This document shows positions 43,473 to 55,700 of a stretch of DNA of 64,000 bases, one piece after another (within the stretch, counting starts at the first letter, position 1; each line of letters opens with the position of its first letter). This DNA comes from Chimonanthus salicifolius. Taxonomy: Eukaryota > Streptophyta > Magnoliopsida > Laurales > Calycanthaceae. The position numbers and the translations under genes were made by a program. Below the pieces are notes generated by a model. That model saw nothing but the letters and a program-made list of their open reading frames with translations. It had not been told where the DNA came from and did not search any database. Location: assembly GCA_013350335.1 (NCBI GenBank), contig CM023540.1, positions 62,493,195 through 62,557,194 on the forward strand, read 5' to 3'.

Positions 43473-44462
43473 TGGTTTATGCTTGATTAACGGGTGCCAA
43501 AACCTCTGCTGTTCAGCTAAGAAAAACGAACTTAAAGAGAGGGAGAGAGAGATGGGAATTTCTTGGATACTCTATGTAAAAATCGGCCAAGAAAGGTAAC
43601 CTTTTCCTTTTGTAGTTTCAATCCCATCTCCCATTCATTTCCCTCATTTAATCTTGCGAAAACCGATGGGGCATTGGGTATCATCCAAGACACCCCTTCA
43701 CCAAACGGTGCAACCTTTCATGTTTAAACACATGCATCTCATGGGATGAGATGATGCCGCCCAAGCTTGGTGACCTTTGGCTTTGCCAAGGCACCTCTTC
43801 ACTCTCAACGGCTGGGATTGATTCTGATCAAGTGTTGTGTGAGATTACAACTCATTTCCACCTCCCCTTGACTCACTAGGATCATGTTCTTTTTGTTCCA
43901 ACTCATCACATTTAATGCACCAAGTTTGAGTCAACTCTTTTCTTAAATCAAACTTACTCCAAATCAGTCCAACTCAAGCTGAATTAATTCACACTTGAGT
44001 TCAATTGAGGGCCCACATGGTCATCCGTGGTCAACTTGGTCAACCCGACCCATTGGGTCCCCAATCAGCCCCTTGACCTATTTTGACAACATGACCCATT
44101 CATGGGCTGATTTTTGCCATTTTTAATTGGTTTTCACTTGTGTTTCAAGCCTACCCATTTTTGCTATACCTAATTTCCAATCAGTTCAGCTTGACCCCAT
44201 TTAATTTGAGCTTACACAATGGTCAAATCATCCATTTTGACCCATTGGGTCCAATTGGGCCCTTTGACCCATTTAGCCATTTTCGACCCAATTGATGTTC
44301 ATTACCCATCCAATCAAACTTGACATTCATATTGTGCTCATATGATCTTAATTTGAGCAATGGGCCCCACCATTTCCTTATTTGACATCTCAAAATAATT
44401 AATTTAACACATCAGGGGCATTTTCGTAATTATCCACTTCATCGAGAGATTGGGATGTTACA

Positions 44463-47214
44463 TGTACACCCCACTCCCTCACCTGAGGCATCACAGTATA
44501 CCTCATAATTTCTGCCTCTTTCCGGTAAGATCAAAATAGGAGCGGTTGTAAGCCTCTCCTTTAGCTCCTCAAATCTCCTGTTGCACAAATCTGACCACTC
44601 AAATTTGACTCCTTTCTGAGTGAGTCGGGTAAGTGGAGTTGCAATCTTGGAGAAGTCCATTATGAATTTCCTATAGTAACCAGCCAATCCCAGAAAACTG
44701 CGGATCTCCGTCACATTTGTCGGCGCTTTCCACTCCTTCACTGTCTCTACTTTAGCCGGGTCCACGGCTATACCTTCCTCCGGTATAACGTGCCCCAAGA
44801 AGTTGACCTCAGATAGCCAAAATTCACACTTGCTGGCTTTGGCATACAACTGCTTGTTCCTCAAGGTGTCCAGGACTATCTGCAGGTGTTCAGCATGTTC
44901 TTCCTGACTCTTGGAATAGATCAGGATATCATCAATGAATACAATCACAAACTGATCCAGGTAAGGACGGAATATCCTATTCATCAGGTCCATGAACACA
45001 GCTGGTGCATTTGTTAGTCCAAATGGCATGACTACATACTCATATAGACCATACCGTGTCCTGAAAGCTGTCTTCTCTATATCCTCCTCCCTAACCCGGA
45101 TTTGATGGTACCCGGACATCAGATCAATCTTGGAGAAGTGAGAGGAACCCCTAAGTTGATCAAACAGATCATCTATCCCGGGTAGGGGATATTTGTTCCT
45201 GACAGTCAGCTGGTTCAATTTTCTATAGTCCACAGACATCCGAAGGGTACTGTCTTTCTTCTTCACAAATAATACCGGGGCTCTCCATGCGGATGTGCTG
45301 TTCCGAATGAAGCCCAGTCTGAGCAGTTCATCAATCTGCTTCTTCAGCTCGGTCATCTCAGCCGGTGCCATCCTATAATGAGGCAATGACACTGGAGCGG
45401 CGCCGGGGTATAACTTGATCTCAAAGTCTATCTCCCTCTTGGGTGGCAAACCAAGGAGCTCTGTTGGGAATACCTCGGCATAATCTGCTACTACCGCCGG
45501 AAGTTCAGTTATTGGTGCCTTATCTAATCTGAGGTTGTTCAAGGCAAGATGGTTCAATTCCTCCTGCAGCCTTCTAGGGATGCCTTGTCTGTCAGCACGT
45601 ACTATATACCACTTTCCCTCGTGTGACCAAAATATCACCCTACGAAGATGGCAATCAATATGGCCTGGAATGTAGCCAACCAGTCCATGCCAAATATAAC
45701 ATCGTACTCAGCCATATCGATTACCAAATAGTTGAATTCGAATCTGAATCCCGCGAGTTCAGTGTTCAATGCCGTACATATGAGTCCCAAAGATGTGTCT
45801 CCGACAGGGGATACAATGGTAAGTGAAGTGGACAGGTTTTGTACTAATGTGCCCGTAGCAGATATGAATGCAGCAGATCTAAATGAATGTGAAGCTCCGG
45901 AATCAAATAATGTAACAACATAAGAACTACCAACTACGGCCATACCTTGAATCACCGAGCGATCCACCGCTACTGGAGAAGGTATGGTAAAAAGCCGTCC
46001 GGATCCCGTAGGGTTTGTCCCCCGCCCCGCTTGGTTGTATGCTCTGCCTCCTGGCGACTGAGCTGGTCTAGCTGGAGGGCGGAAGGAACCCTTGAAGTTA
46101 GAGTGTCTGCTGATCTGTGGACACTTCCTCTTGAAGTGGCCCTGTTGGCCACACTGATAGCACGTGTTCCCACCCCGTGGAACATGAGTGACTGATGCTG
46201 ATGGGGAGGGCTGATTGGGGCGAAAGCCCCCTGTAGATCCAGTGGAGAGCGAGGGTCTGTTAAAATTCGGGCGGAACCTCTTGTTGGGTTGAAATGCACC
46301 CCCCCCACTTTGCCCTCGGCGGTTGTTCAGGCCGCGCCAACTAATTCAACTCCCGCTCTGCTATAGTGGCCCTGCTGACCACCTCAGCCAGTGTGGCTGC
46401 CTTGAATATTGTTACCTTGGCCCTAATACTTGGCCGAAGTCCCCGTTCAAACTTACGGGCCCTCCGATGCTCGGTATCCACCATAAATATGCATAGACGG
46501 ATAGCCTTAGGAATTCCCTGTGATATTCAGCCACCGTCATATTACCTTGCACCAATGATAGGAAGGCTTGACTCTGGAGCTCTCTTTCCTCCTCCGGGAA
46601 ATATTGCTCTAGAAAGGTGGCTGAGAACCCTTCCCATGTCATGGCAATCCTTTGCCCTTCCGGCACAAGTGATTGCTGCTTTTCTACAACCTCCCACCAA
46701 TTGCCGGCATCCTCAATCAGTTGAGACGTAGCCAGTAAAATCCTGTCAGTATGACTAGAAATCTGGAGTGGATTCAAGATTTGATTGATCTTCTTCAACC
46801 AACGTTCTGCTCCGACAACCCCTTCTTTTCCCCTGAAGTAAGGAAGATGCTGTTGTTGGAAATCTCTAACCATATTTCTTTTGTTGGAGTCGCTGGTGGT
46901 CGCATCCCCATTCAAGTACTGTTGTAGGACAGAGGTGACCACCGCTTGAAGTAAGGAAGACGCTGTTGCTGGAAATCTCTAACCATATTTCATTTGTTGG
47001 AGTCGCTGGTGGTCGCATCCCCATTCAAGTGCTGTTGTAGGACAGAGGTGACCACCGCTTGAACCAATTCCTTCAATTCGGGAGGCACAACAAGTATGTT
47101 CACGCTATTTTGTCCCTCCTCTCGATGAGGTGGTTGTACCTCCTCCTCCTGACGAGGTGGTGTTACCTTTTTCTCTACCCGTGGGTTTCATCGGGTTCTT
47201 CTCTTCGGAGGCAT
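44463..47214 (-). pseudogene. Element A gag-protease-RT (Tekay-type), truncated
   Basis: The reading starts at 47214 (MPPKRRTR, then a stop at codon 9). Gag follows to about 46412 (DFQQQHLPYFRGKEG, WWEVVEKQQ). The zinc knuckle CYQCGQQGHFKRKC lies near 46150, protease [10 protein letters not shown] near 45900, and reverse transcriptase runs as one 399-codon open frame from 45638. RT includes [17 protein letters not shown] and FIDDILIYS (active-site Asp pair) near 44930. The RNase H start [10 protein letters not shown] is reached, then the LTR at 44462 cuts it. Breaks: a 113-bp tandem duplication in gag, and a missing base between 45660 and 45661 relative to element B, which separates protease from RT. 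RNase H body, integrase and chromodomain are absent. Confidence 0.92.
46835..47060 (-). repeat. 113-bp tandem duplication in gag of element A
   Basis: 46835-46947 and 46948-47060 are near identical (for example both contain GGTGGTCGCATCCCCATTC), with four or so differences. 113 is not a multiple of three, so gag is shifted out of frame. Confidence 0.93.
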
Positions 47215-47660
47215 TTTCCTAAGTCATTGAAAAACATTTATCGACTTAGTTCCTTTTTAAATTGGGGGGGAAATGCTAAGTAAACATACTTTGTTTTGGG
47301 GAAAAGACTTCCTAAGTATTGTTTCTCATTTTGGGGAAAATTACCAAATAAGCACACTTGGTTTGAGGGAAAACTTCCCAAACATCAAATGTTCCTTTTT
47401 AATTCGGGGAAATCGGGGAGATTTTCCTATTTCGCTACGTTTGATAATTCCAACTTAAAGTGATTTTTCTTCCCTTGCTATCATTCCTTTTTCGTCAAAT
47501 GTTGTTCTCAGATTGAACGCTTCAGTCTGAGTCAACCGAAGTAAATTAACTCGGCCCCTGTGCAGCGGACTCCGAAGAGTCGGTCAGTTGGGATTCTTAT
47601 CCGTCAGTGAGACGTGAAACCATCTTAATCATACTTCGAGAGATTCATTCTTCTGATTTC
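47215..47660 (-). other. 5' leader of element A
   Basis: Non-coding leader between PBS and gag, matching 57250-57670 of element B (shared CATTCCTTTTTCGTCAA and GTGCAG.GGACTCCGAAGAG). It has several GGGGAAA repeats on the plus strand. Confidence 0.75.
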
Positions 47661-47672
47661 GCTCTAATACCA
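47661..47672 (-). promoter_or_regulatory. PBS of element A
   Basis: The minus strand reads TGGTATTAGAGC, one change from TGGTATCAGAGC, complementary to the 3' end of plant initiator-Met tRNA. It lies 2 bp from the LTR end at 47675. Confidence 0.85.
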
Positions 47673-48083
47673 ACTGTAACACCTGCCCCTTTTCACCAAA
47701 ATCAGAGTCTATTCTTTTTTTTTTTCCTTTGAATGAAGAGTGACAAAGGCCGCGGGCGTCACGAAGCGAGTTAAGTCCGAGCTTCTGAAGTCCAGCCCTT
47801 AACTGGCCAAACCTTCGTATGCGTGGAACGAAGTCCACGGAGAATGGTTCACATGTAGAAGTAAGCTCGAGGAATATTAAATTAAATGCGGAATGATAAT
47901 AGAGACTAACCTACAAATTTTAGATAGTAGGAGCATATAATCTATAATATTACATTCCGACAAGCTAAGCTACTCAAATACATTTCCAAAATAATCTTAA
48001 ATAAACTAAGTAGCTCGCCTCCCCAAGCTCCTAAGCTTGGCTCCCGTCGCGCCCTTCCGCTGCACCATCTCCTGCGTCATCAG

Positions 48084-50177
48084 CTAGGGTAGAAGTAGGG
48101 CGTTAGAGACGCGCCCAGTAGGACTCCGAGTAGGGCTAACACATGGATTAGTGATAACAAGCATACAGATAGTAATAAAACGAAAACCATAAAATGAATG
48201 CAATGCCATGGGTGTCTCATGTCATGTGTCCCACCCATCAACCATACCATCATGATGTCATATCCCCTTTGACGGCAAGGCCTCGTCAAGGTATCCCCAT
48301 GTTTGCTTCTCGATCGCCTCGACGGAGTATGGACTCCTGTTATAGCATATCAAACTATCCCCATGTCTGTTTCTCGGTCGCCCCGACGGAGCATGGACTC
48401 TGGTTATATCTCAACATATCAAAATATCCCCTTGTCTCCTTTTCGGTCGCCCCGACGGAGCATGGACTCCGGTTATAGTGCATCAGGCTATCCCCATGTT
48501 TACTTCTCGGTCGCCCCGACGGAGCATGAACTCCGGTTTCATTATTTTCCCGCCCATGCCATGCATGAGATGTAAGTGCATTATGCTATGTAATATATAT
48601 AATTTATATCCTTAATTCATAATTCATAGCATTAAAATATAATCCATAGCATTAAAACCCATCTTAAAATAAATCATATAATTACCGAAATAAATCATGG
48701 AAACCATCACATACACATAATCCATGGCTTACAAAAAGGTAGGAATCCTACCGAATACCAACTAGTGTCTTTACGTTTTTCCGTTCTCGAATCCGGTCGC
48801 CGATCGCGCACCGTTTGCGATGTCTGGTACCTTATTTATACATTACCAAATCAGTCCATATTTTTAACCATTTCTATGCCCATTAATCATTTTCAAGCCC
48901 ATATGAATAATCGGTCACTATTTAGGTTTTGTGGGTCCCATTTAATCCATTAGATATTTTAATTTGTGAGTTTAAAATCCAGTCACCCTAGGTTTCATAA
49001 AACACACCTAAGGTCATCATAAAAACGTCTGAGTCCAAGTTCATCCCCCATGGGGTTCGACCATGTACCATGGCCGAACCCATGGTCCTTCATTTTGGCC
49101 CATAATTACGGTTTTGCCACTACCTCTTTTCCATGGTTAATCACTCATTCATCCATGCCTAATTAAGTCCATAATTGATCATAGACTTGGATCCATTCAT
49201 GACCCATCAACTATGACATAAAAATTACTAAAAAAAATAGCCATTTACTTGATCTAATCCCCATTAATTAATCCATATGCATACACCTTAATCTTAGTCC
49301 TTAATTGGTTCACAACATGGGTCCATTGATGTCTCATTAACCATGACATAACAACACTAGAAATCAGCCATTAAAACACTCTAATCCTCATTCATTTCTC
49401 ACATGCATAATACCAAATTTAATCCAAAAGTTTACCCACAAATGGGTCATGGGTTCGGCCATACACCATGGCCGAACCCATGATGTCTTTACCCCATTCT
49501 TTCTTTGGCCTATTTACACATTTGAATCATCATCCTTAATCACATTAAAGTCTATTAACTTAGCCACACTCCCATTACAACTAACAACATTAGGTCCATT
49601 TTGGTCCATCAACACCACCTAACATTTCCCATTTATTTTTCCATTCTTTTACATCCATCATCATTCCATCTTTCCACCCCCATTAAAATTATTAAACATC
49701 ACCATAGGGCTTCATTATCCATTGGTGCCATTTTAGACCATGAAAACATTTACATTCATCCATGGATTGCATGATAAAAAACCTCTTCAAAAAATTACCT
49801 ACATTTAATCATTATCAACTCAAAACCCTAAATCATTCTCCATGCTTCCATTGTTATAAACCCTAATAAATTAATCAATTCTCTACCATGGGGTTCGGCC
49901 ATACTACATGGCCGAACCCTATGGCCCATGTTTTCCTTCAAATCTTACACACATCCATGCTTAAAACAATTCTTAATACCAATGTCCTTAATGCATTTAT
50001 TTATTTTTTTCTTAACCCTAATTTACCCCTTTAAGGTTGGCCCATCTTTCCTCCCTTCATTTGATGGGTTTGAAATCCAAGGCAATGATTTGGCCACCTC
50101 TGAATCCAAGAAATGGATTTCATAGCCTCTTAAAACCCTAAGAAAAATACAAATCTCTTGTTTTAGAAAATACTTAC
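48084..50177 (-). other. Predicted intron inside the LTR of element A
   Basis: On the minus strand the donor is GGATT|GTAAGTATTTTC (start 50177). The acceptor is CTCTAACGCCCTACTTC, then TACCCTAG| (end 48084), with CTAAC as branch match. Length 2094 nt. Hairpins at 49045, 49450 and 49890 and the CGTCGGGGCG-type repeat lie inside. Confidence 0.5.
48290..48545 (-). repeat. Tandem repeat with CGCCCCGACGGAG core, four units
   Basis: Units contain TTCTCGGTCGCCCCGACGGA then GCATGGACTCCGGTTATA, with a CTATCCCCATG spacer. They are reversed relatives of 26890-27085. Their period leaves chance frames open; no gene is implied. Confidence 0.9.
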
Positions 50178-51418
50178 AATCCATCGTCTCCTCCGACTTT
50201 CTTTGCTCCCGTCGGACTCCTTGGCCTCCTTTCTTCTTCCTCTCCTTTGTTGGTCGGCTAGGATGCTTGATCAATGGTGACAACCTCCAAGCTTGGGTTC
50301 GGCCATAGTAGGGTTTGATTTGAGAGAGAGAAAGAAGAGAGGATGGAGATGAGAAAGAAGGCACCTAGTCTTGACCTTGGTGTGATGGCTTATCCTTGCA
50401 CTTCCCTCTCTTTTCTTCCAAGCTTTTCTTCTTCTTTCTCTTGGTTTCTTCCTTTCCTTCTCCTTGGGTGTGGGACGGTGGTGGAGAGCAAGAGAGGGAG
50501 AGAGTGAAATGAGATTAGCGTTTGAGAGATAAGATAAAAAAAAACAACTCCTTTTTGTTTTCTTAAACTTTACTCCACCATTAATTTTCCTCACCAACCC
50601 CATACAAGATATTTTGTTTGCTTTATGACCCAACCACCACTAACCAACGTTTTAAGTGGTTTGTGTTTCTTTGGGTGGTTTTGACCATTTGACCATGATT
50701 AGATTAGCTTAATCATTTAATTAATTAGATTATTAGGTTAAGTTAATTAATTCCCACTTATCTCCTTTAATCTCCTTAATTCTTCTCCATTACTCCACCC
50801 ATGGTTGACCAATTCAACCATGGTGGCCGGCCCCACCAATCCTTGGCCCACACGCCACCTCACTTGGTGAGGTGGAGGTGGGTCCCAATTGGCCATGTCA
50901 CTTAGGTCTAATTAATACTAACTGAGGTGATTAAAAATCAATTCAATCCACTTCCCTTATTGGATCACCATTGGGCCCATGGCCCAATTAAGTTCACCCT
51001 TATCCATCTATCTTAGAGCTTAACTATCTTGACCCATTGGGTCCCAAATGGGTATTTGACCCAATTTGACCATTCTTGACCCAATTAATCATTATTCACC
51101 CATTAAATGAATTTCATCCAATCCATGGTCCAATTGGGCCATAATTGGTCCATTGTCCATATTTTGATCCACTTAACATTTATTCCATTAAAATTCCCAA
51201 TTTCCACATATTGATTTATAAATTCCGGGCCATTACAAATCATGTAGAACCATAGTCCTTATACTCACAACTTCATTTGTACAACCTATCTTACCCACCA
51301 ACAAGGTTAGGGCATATTCCTTTCATTCCAAATGCTTAATCATCTTCTTGGATGGATTTTTCTTTTACATTCTATGGCCCATAACATTTTAGCCAGCCTT
51401 TTCAACCCAAAATGGAAT

Positions 51419-51455
51419 CCCATGGTTTCGGCCATTCCATAGCCGAAACCATGGT
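51419..51455 (-). repeat. Variant hairpin with matched arm changes
   Basis: Arms CCATGGTTTCGGC (51420-51432) and GCCGAAACCATGG (51442-51454) pair perfectly over 13 bp. Both arms differ from the usual GGGTTCGG / CCGAACCC in a matching way. Confidence 0.85.
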
Positions 51456-51621
51456 TCCCTTATTTATTTTTTTAATCAATAAACCCTCGTTAAGCAATAC
51501 ATACCTATTCCACGACTCCTCCGTTCCTTTAGGTATGATTTTGCTCCTCCGTCCTTCTCCTTCCTTAGCCATTTCTTCTTCCTCCTTCGTTCTTCAGTTT
51601 CTCTAAGTCTAGTGCGGAAAT

Positions 51622-51623
<2 letters not shown>

Positions 51624-51656
<33 letters not shown>
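51624..51656. repeat. (GA)n microsatellite
   Basis: An uninterrupted GA run of about 33 bp in the purine-rich tract upstream (in LTR sense) of the predicted donor. Shorter GA or CT runs lie at the same place in other LTRs (9966-9985, 24731-24752). Confidence 0.95.
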
Positions 51657-51661
<5 letters not shown>

Positions 51662-52730
51662 GCCAATCTCTTGAATGTAAGGGATGGATTTCGGCCACAC
51701 TTGTGGGGTGTCCCTTGAGCTTATACCTTTTTTTTGAAAGCCCAACCTTTCCTTAGTATTCTAGGTGTAGCAATGGAGAGAAAGAGAGATAGAGAGGAGA
51801 AGAAAATCTCTAGGTTTCTTAGATGTGTAATTGGCCAAGGAGTGTAGAGAGGGAGAGGGGTTGAGATGAAAAAACCCTAAGGGAGGGTTCAGCCAAAGAG
51901 GTGTGGTTAGAGAGGGGGAAAGAGGGAGAGGATGAAATGAAAATATCTAACTCTTTTTTGTCTAGAGAGGATCGGCCAAGGAGGGTTTTGGTGTGTGCCT
52001 TGTGTAAGCCCTAACCTCCCAACCACGCTCATCACTTCTTGGTCTTTCCCATGTGTCCCTTGGTTAACCAAGAGGACACATGGCTTACACTTGGAGCCTT
52101 CTCCCCACTCCCAACAGTTTTGTCTAGGGTTTCCATGAGATGGAAACCCTCCACCTCCCTCTTTGACTCACTTAGAGTCCCTTCCACTTCCCTTCCAACT
52201 CACTTGTTTATTTTGAACTTACTACCCATTTAACTCAATCCCAACTCCAGACTTTGAATTTATTCCTTAATTAAATAATTCCTTAACTCACTTAACCCTC
52301 TTGAACTCATCTATGAACTCACCCATGGTTGACCAAGTCAACCATGGTAGCCGACCCTACATGTGACCTTAGACCACTGGCCACCGCACTTGATGAGGTG
52401 GATTTGGGTCCCACTTGGCTTTGCCACTTCTATGTCACCTCTTACACTTGCCACCTCACTTTTTGAGGTGGGTCCCATGCCTTAGATCTTAATTGGGTAC
52501 ATGACCCAATTAAATCAATTCATCTTGACCCATTGGGTCCCAAGTGGGTATTTGACCCAATTAAGTACATTTACCCAATTAATTAAAATCAACTCTATCC
52601 ATGATCCGTTGGATCATAATTGGGCCATTGGTATCCATTTAACATTCATTTCATCTATAAATCTTAATTTTAACACTTAAAATAGATAATATCCAATTTA
52701 ATAATTGCATTGAAAATTCGGGATGTTACA

Positions 52731-52750
52731 ATATTACCCTCTTTTGAAAT
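52731..52750 (-). promoter_or_regulatory. Polypurine tract of element B
   Basis: The minus strand reads TTCAAAAGAGGGTAATAT immediately before LTR start TGTAACATCCC. The same sequence precedes the next LTR at 62620. It primes plus-strand DNA synthesis. Confidence 0.8.
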
Positions 52751-52790
52751 TTTCATCTCGAAAATCGAGCGAAGTAGGGTTTCAAACAAC

Positions 52791-55700
52791 TCATACAAAA
52801 AACTCGAGATGAGCTGCTCTCATTTCTGATTCAATTTCCCAGGTGGCTTCCTCATTACCATGTCGATCCCATACAACCTTGACGAACTGAATGGCTCGGT
52901 TCCGTAACACCCTCTTTTCTTTCCTGATCACTCTGACTGACCTTTCAACATAAGTCATGTCGCTTTGCACATCAACATCTTGCATGTTCAACACGTGTGA
53001 AGGATCTGGATTGTATTTCCTCAACATAGAAATATTGAATACATCGTGCAAAGATGACAACTGTGGAGGAAGTGCCAATTGATAAGGCACCTCCCCACCC
53101 TCTTTTGGATTGGAAACGGTCCCACAAATCTAGGTTACAGTTTCCCTTTCTTCCCAAATCGCATGTGTCCCTTTCGTGGTGAGACTTTCAAGAACACTAA
53201 GTCTCCCACTTCAAACGCAATGAACCTCTTTATCTTGTCAGCGTAGCTCTTCTGACGACTCTGTGCAGTAAGTAGGTGTTGTCGTATCAACTTAATATGT
53301 TTCGTGGTCTCTGCAACTAGCTCGAGTCCAATAAGTGCAGGCTCACCTGCCTCTGTCCAACACACAGGTGATCTACAGGGTCTACCATGCAATGCCTCAA
53401 ATGGAGCCATCTAGAGGCTTGCCTGGTAACTATTGTTGTAAGAGAACTCAACCAGTGGTAAGTGGTCCTCCCATCCACCCTTGAAGTCTAACATACATGC
53501 TCTCAGCATATCCTCCAATGTATGTATTGTTCTATCTGATTGTCCATCAGTCTGTGGATGGATCGCTGTGCTAATCAATAAATCTGTCCCCATAGCCGAC
53601 TACATGTTCTAGCACACCCTGCCGATGAATTGGCCATCTCTGTCGAACAAAATAGTCATGGGGATACCATGTAGTCTGATGATATCCTTGATGTACCGTC
53701 GTCCCAAAGTCTAAGATGAATCTGTCATCTTGATGGGAAAAAAATGTGCAGACTTGGTCAATCGATCTACCACGACCCATATTGCATCGTTGCCCTTTGA
53801 TGACCTTGGCAACCCTGTCACAAAATCCATGGAAATATGTTCCCATTTCCACTCCGGCACTGGTAAGGGTTTGAGTAATCCTGGTGGCTTCTGATGTTTA
53901 GTCTTAACTTGCTGACAAGTCACGCAGTGAGCAACAAACTCTGCCACATCTCTTTTAAGTCCATGCCACCAATAGTGTCTCTTCAGATCATGATACATCT
54001 TGGTGCTTCCTGGATGAATAGAGAGTTTGGTTTGGTGTGCCTCGATCAATAACTCTCTCTTGCAGCTTTGAGGCACATATGTCCTGCCTCGGAATAAAAG
54101 ACCCTGTCCTGGTCGTAACTCCCATTCTGGTATAACCTCACCAGTAGGCATTTTAGCCCATATCTCTTCCACTTCCAGATCTGTCCGTTGTTTTTGTTCA
54201 ATCTTGGAAACCATATTGGACCGTATAATCAGATTATACATACTCCCATGGTTCTTGATGTACAAATTGAACTCTCGAATGGTATTCAGTATTTCCCATT
54301 CCTTCCTAATCAAACTGGTCACTTTTGGATGTGACATGCGACTCAGGGTACCCGCCACTTTGTTCACCTTGCCAAGATGATATCGAAGTGCAAACTCATA
54401 ATCTTGCAGATATTCCATCCATCTACACTACCTCATGTTGAGTTCCTTCTGATCAAACAAATATTTCAAACTTTTGTGATGTGAAAATACCTCAAACTTC
54501 TCGCCGTAAAGATAGTGTCTCCAGCTTTTGAGAGCGAAGACTACTGCGGCTAGCCCCAGATCATACGTGGGATAGTGGCGTTCATGAATTTTCAACTGTC
54601 TTGAACCATAAGCCATCACATGCTGACTTTGAATGAGAGAACACCCAGGTCCTTCTCCTGAAGCATCACAATATACTTCATGGCCCTTACCTCTTTCTGG
54701 CAAAATTAGGATAGGAGCAAGTCGTAAGCCTCTTCTTCAGTTCTTCGAATCTTCGGTTGCATACATCAGACCATTCAAATTTGATTCCTTTCTGAGTGAG
54801 TCGGGTAAGTGGAGATGCAATCTTGGAGAAGTCCATAATAAAATTCCTATAATAGCCCGCCAATCCCAGAAAGCAGCGGATTTTGGTCACATTCCTGGGA
54901 GCTTTCCATTCTCTAGCTGCCGCCACTTTAGCCAGGTCCACGGCTATACCTTCCTCTGATATGACATGCCCTAATAAGCTAACTTCAGATAAACAGAATT
55001 CGCACTTGTTTGCTTTGGCATACAACTAATTCTTCATCATGGTGTCCAGAACTATCCGCAAATGTTCAGCATACTCCTCCCGACTTTTAGAATAAATCAG
55101 GATGTCATCAATGAAAAAAATTACAAACTTGTCCAAGTAAGGATGAAAGATCGTGTTCATTAGATTCATGAACACAGCTGGTGCATTGGTAAATCCAAAC
55201 GGCATGACCACATAATCATATAGTCCGTACTGCATTCTGAAAGTCGTCTTCCCTATGTCTTCATCCCTAACCTGGATTTGATAGTAGCCTGACACTAGAT
55301 CAATCTTGAAGAAGTTACTGGAACCCCTAAATTGATCGAATAGATCATCAATTCTAGGTAGAGGGTACTTGTTTCTGACTGTCCGCTGGTTCAATTTCCT
55401 GTAATCTACACACATCCGAAGCGTACCATCCTTCTTCTTCACAAATAACACTGGTGCTCCCCAAGAAGATGTGTTGTTCCGGATGCATCTTAGTCTGAGC
55501 ATTTCATCAATTTGCTTCTTTAACTCTGACATCTCAGCTAGGACCATCCAGTAATGCAGTAATGACACTAGAGTAGTGCCAAGATACAACTTGATCTCAA
55601 AATCAATCTCCCTCTTGGGTGGCAAGCCAGGGAGTTCTGTCGGGAATACCTCCACGTAGTCTTTCACTACCGCAGGTAGTACAACCAACAGTACCTTGTC

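Larger units (their letters stand above)
41407..44462 (-). mobile_element. Tekay-like LTR interrupting element A
   Basis: The right end is TTGGGATGTTACA at 44462, abutting element A's coding sequence inside RNase H. The left end lies in the gap; the first bases after it match about 195 bp into a typical LTR. It contains a C run at 41799-41828, a TCGCCTAAGGAGG-type repeat at 41960-42085, and hairpins between 42424 and 43340. It differs in sequence from the LTR at 47675-51237, so it is unlikely to be A's own 3' LTR. It is more likely a separate insertion or a recombined end. Confidence 0.75.
47675..51237 (-). mobile_element. 5' LTR of element A
   Basis: The plus strand runs TGTAACACCTGCCCC...GGGCCATTACA (3563 bp), directly next to PBS and leader. 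It is of the same subfamily as the solo LTR at 23637-27696 but in the opposite orientation: shared CCCCGACGGAGCATGGACTC repeat, GATCGCGCACCG, and LTR start TGTAATGGCCCGGAATTT. It interrupts element B's 3' LTR at 51238. Confidence 0.9.
51238..52730 (-). mobile_element. 3' LTR of element B, remaining part
   Basis: The right end ATTCGGGATGTTACA at 52730 adjoins B's polypurine tract. The sequence matches 60540-62619 of the complete LTR (TACAACCTATCTTACCC...). The downstream part was displaced when element A entered. It includes a (GA)n tract at 51624-51656 and a donor match AATAG|GTATGTATTGC with intron start at 51504. Confidence 0.85.

Noticed and set aside
41407..44462. This LTR as the genuine 3' LTR of element A
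   Set aside because: It is not of the same subfamily as A's 5' LTR and joins A inside RNase H without a polypurine tract, so a separate insertion or recombination is more likely.
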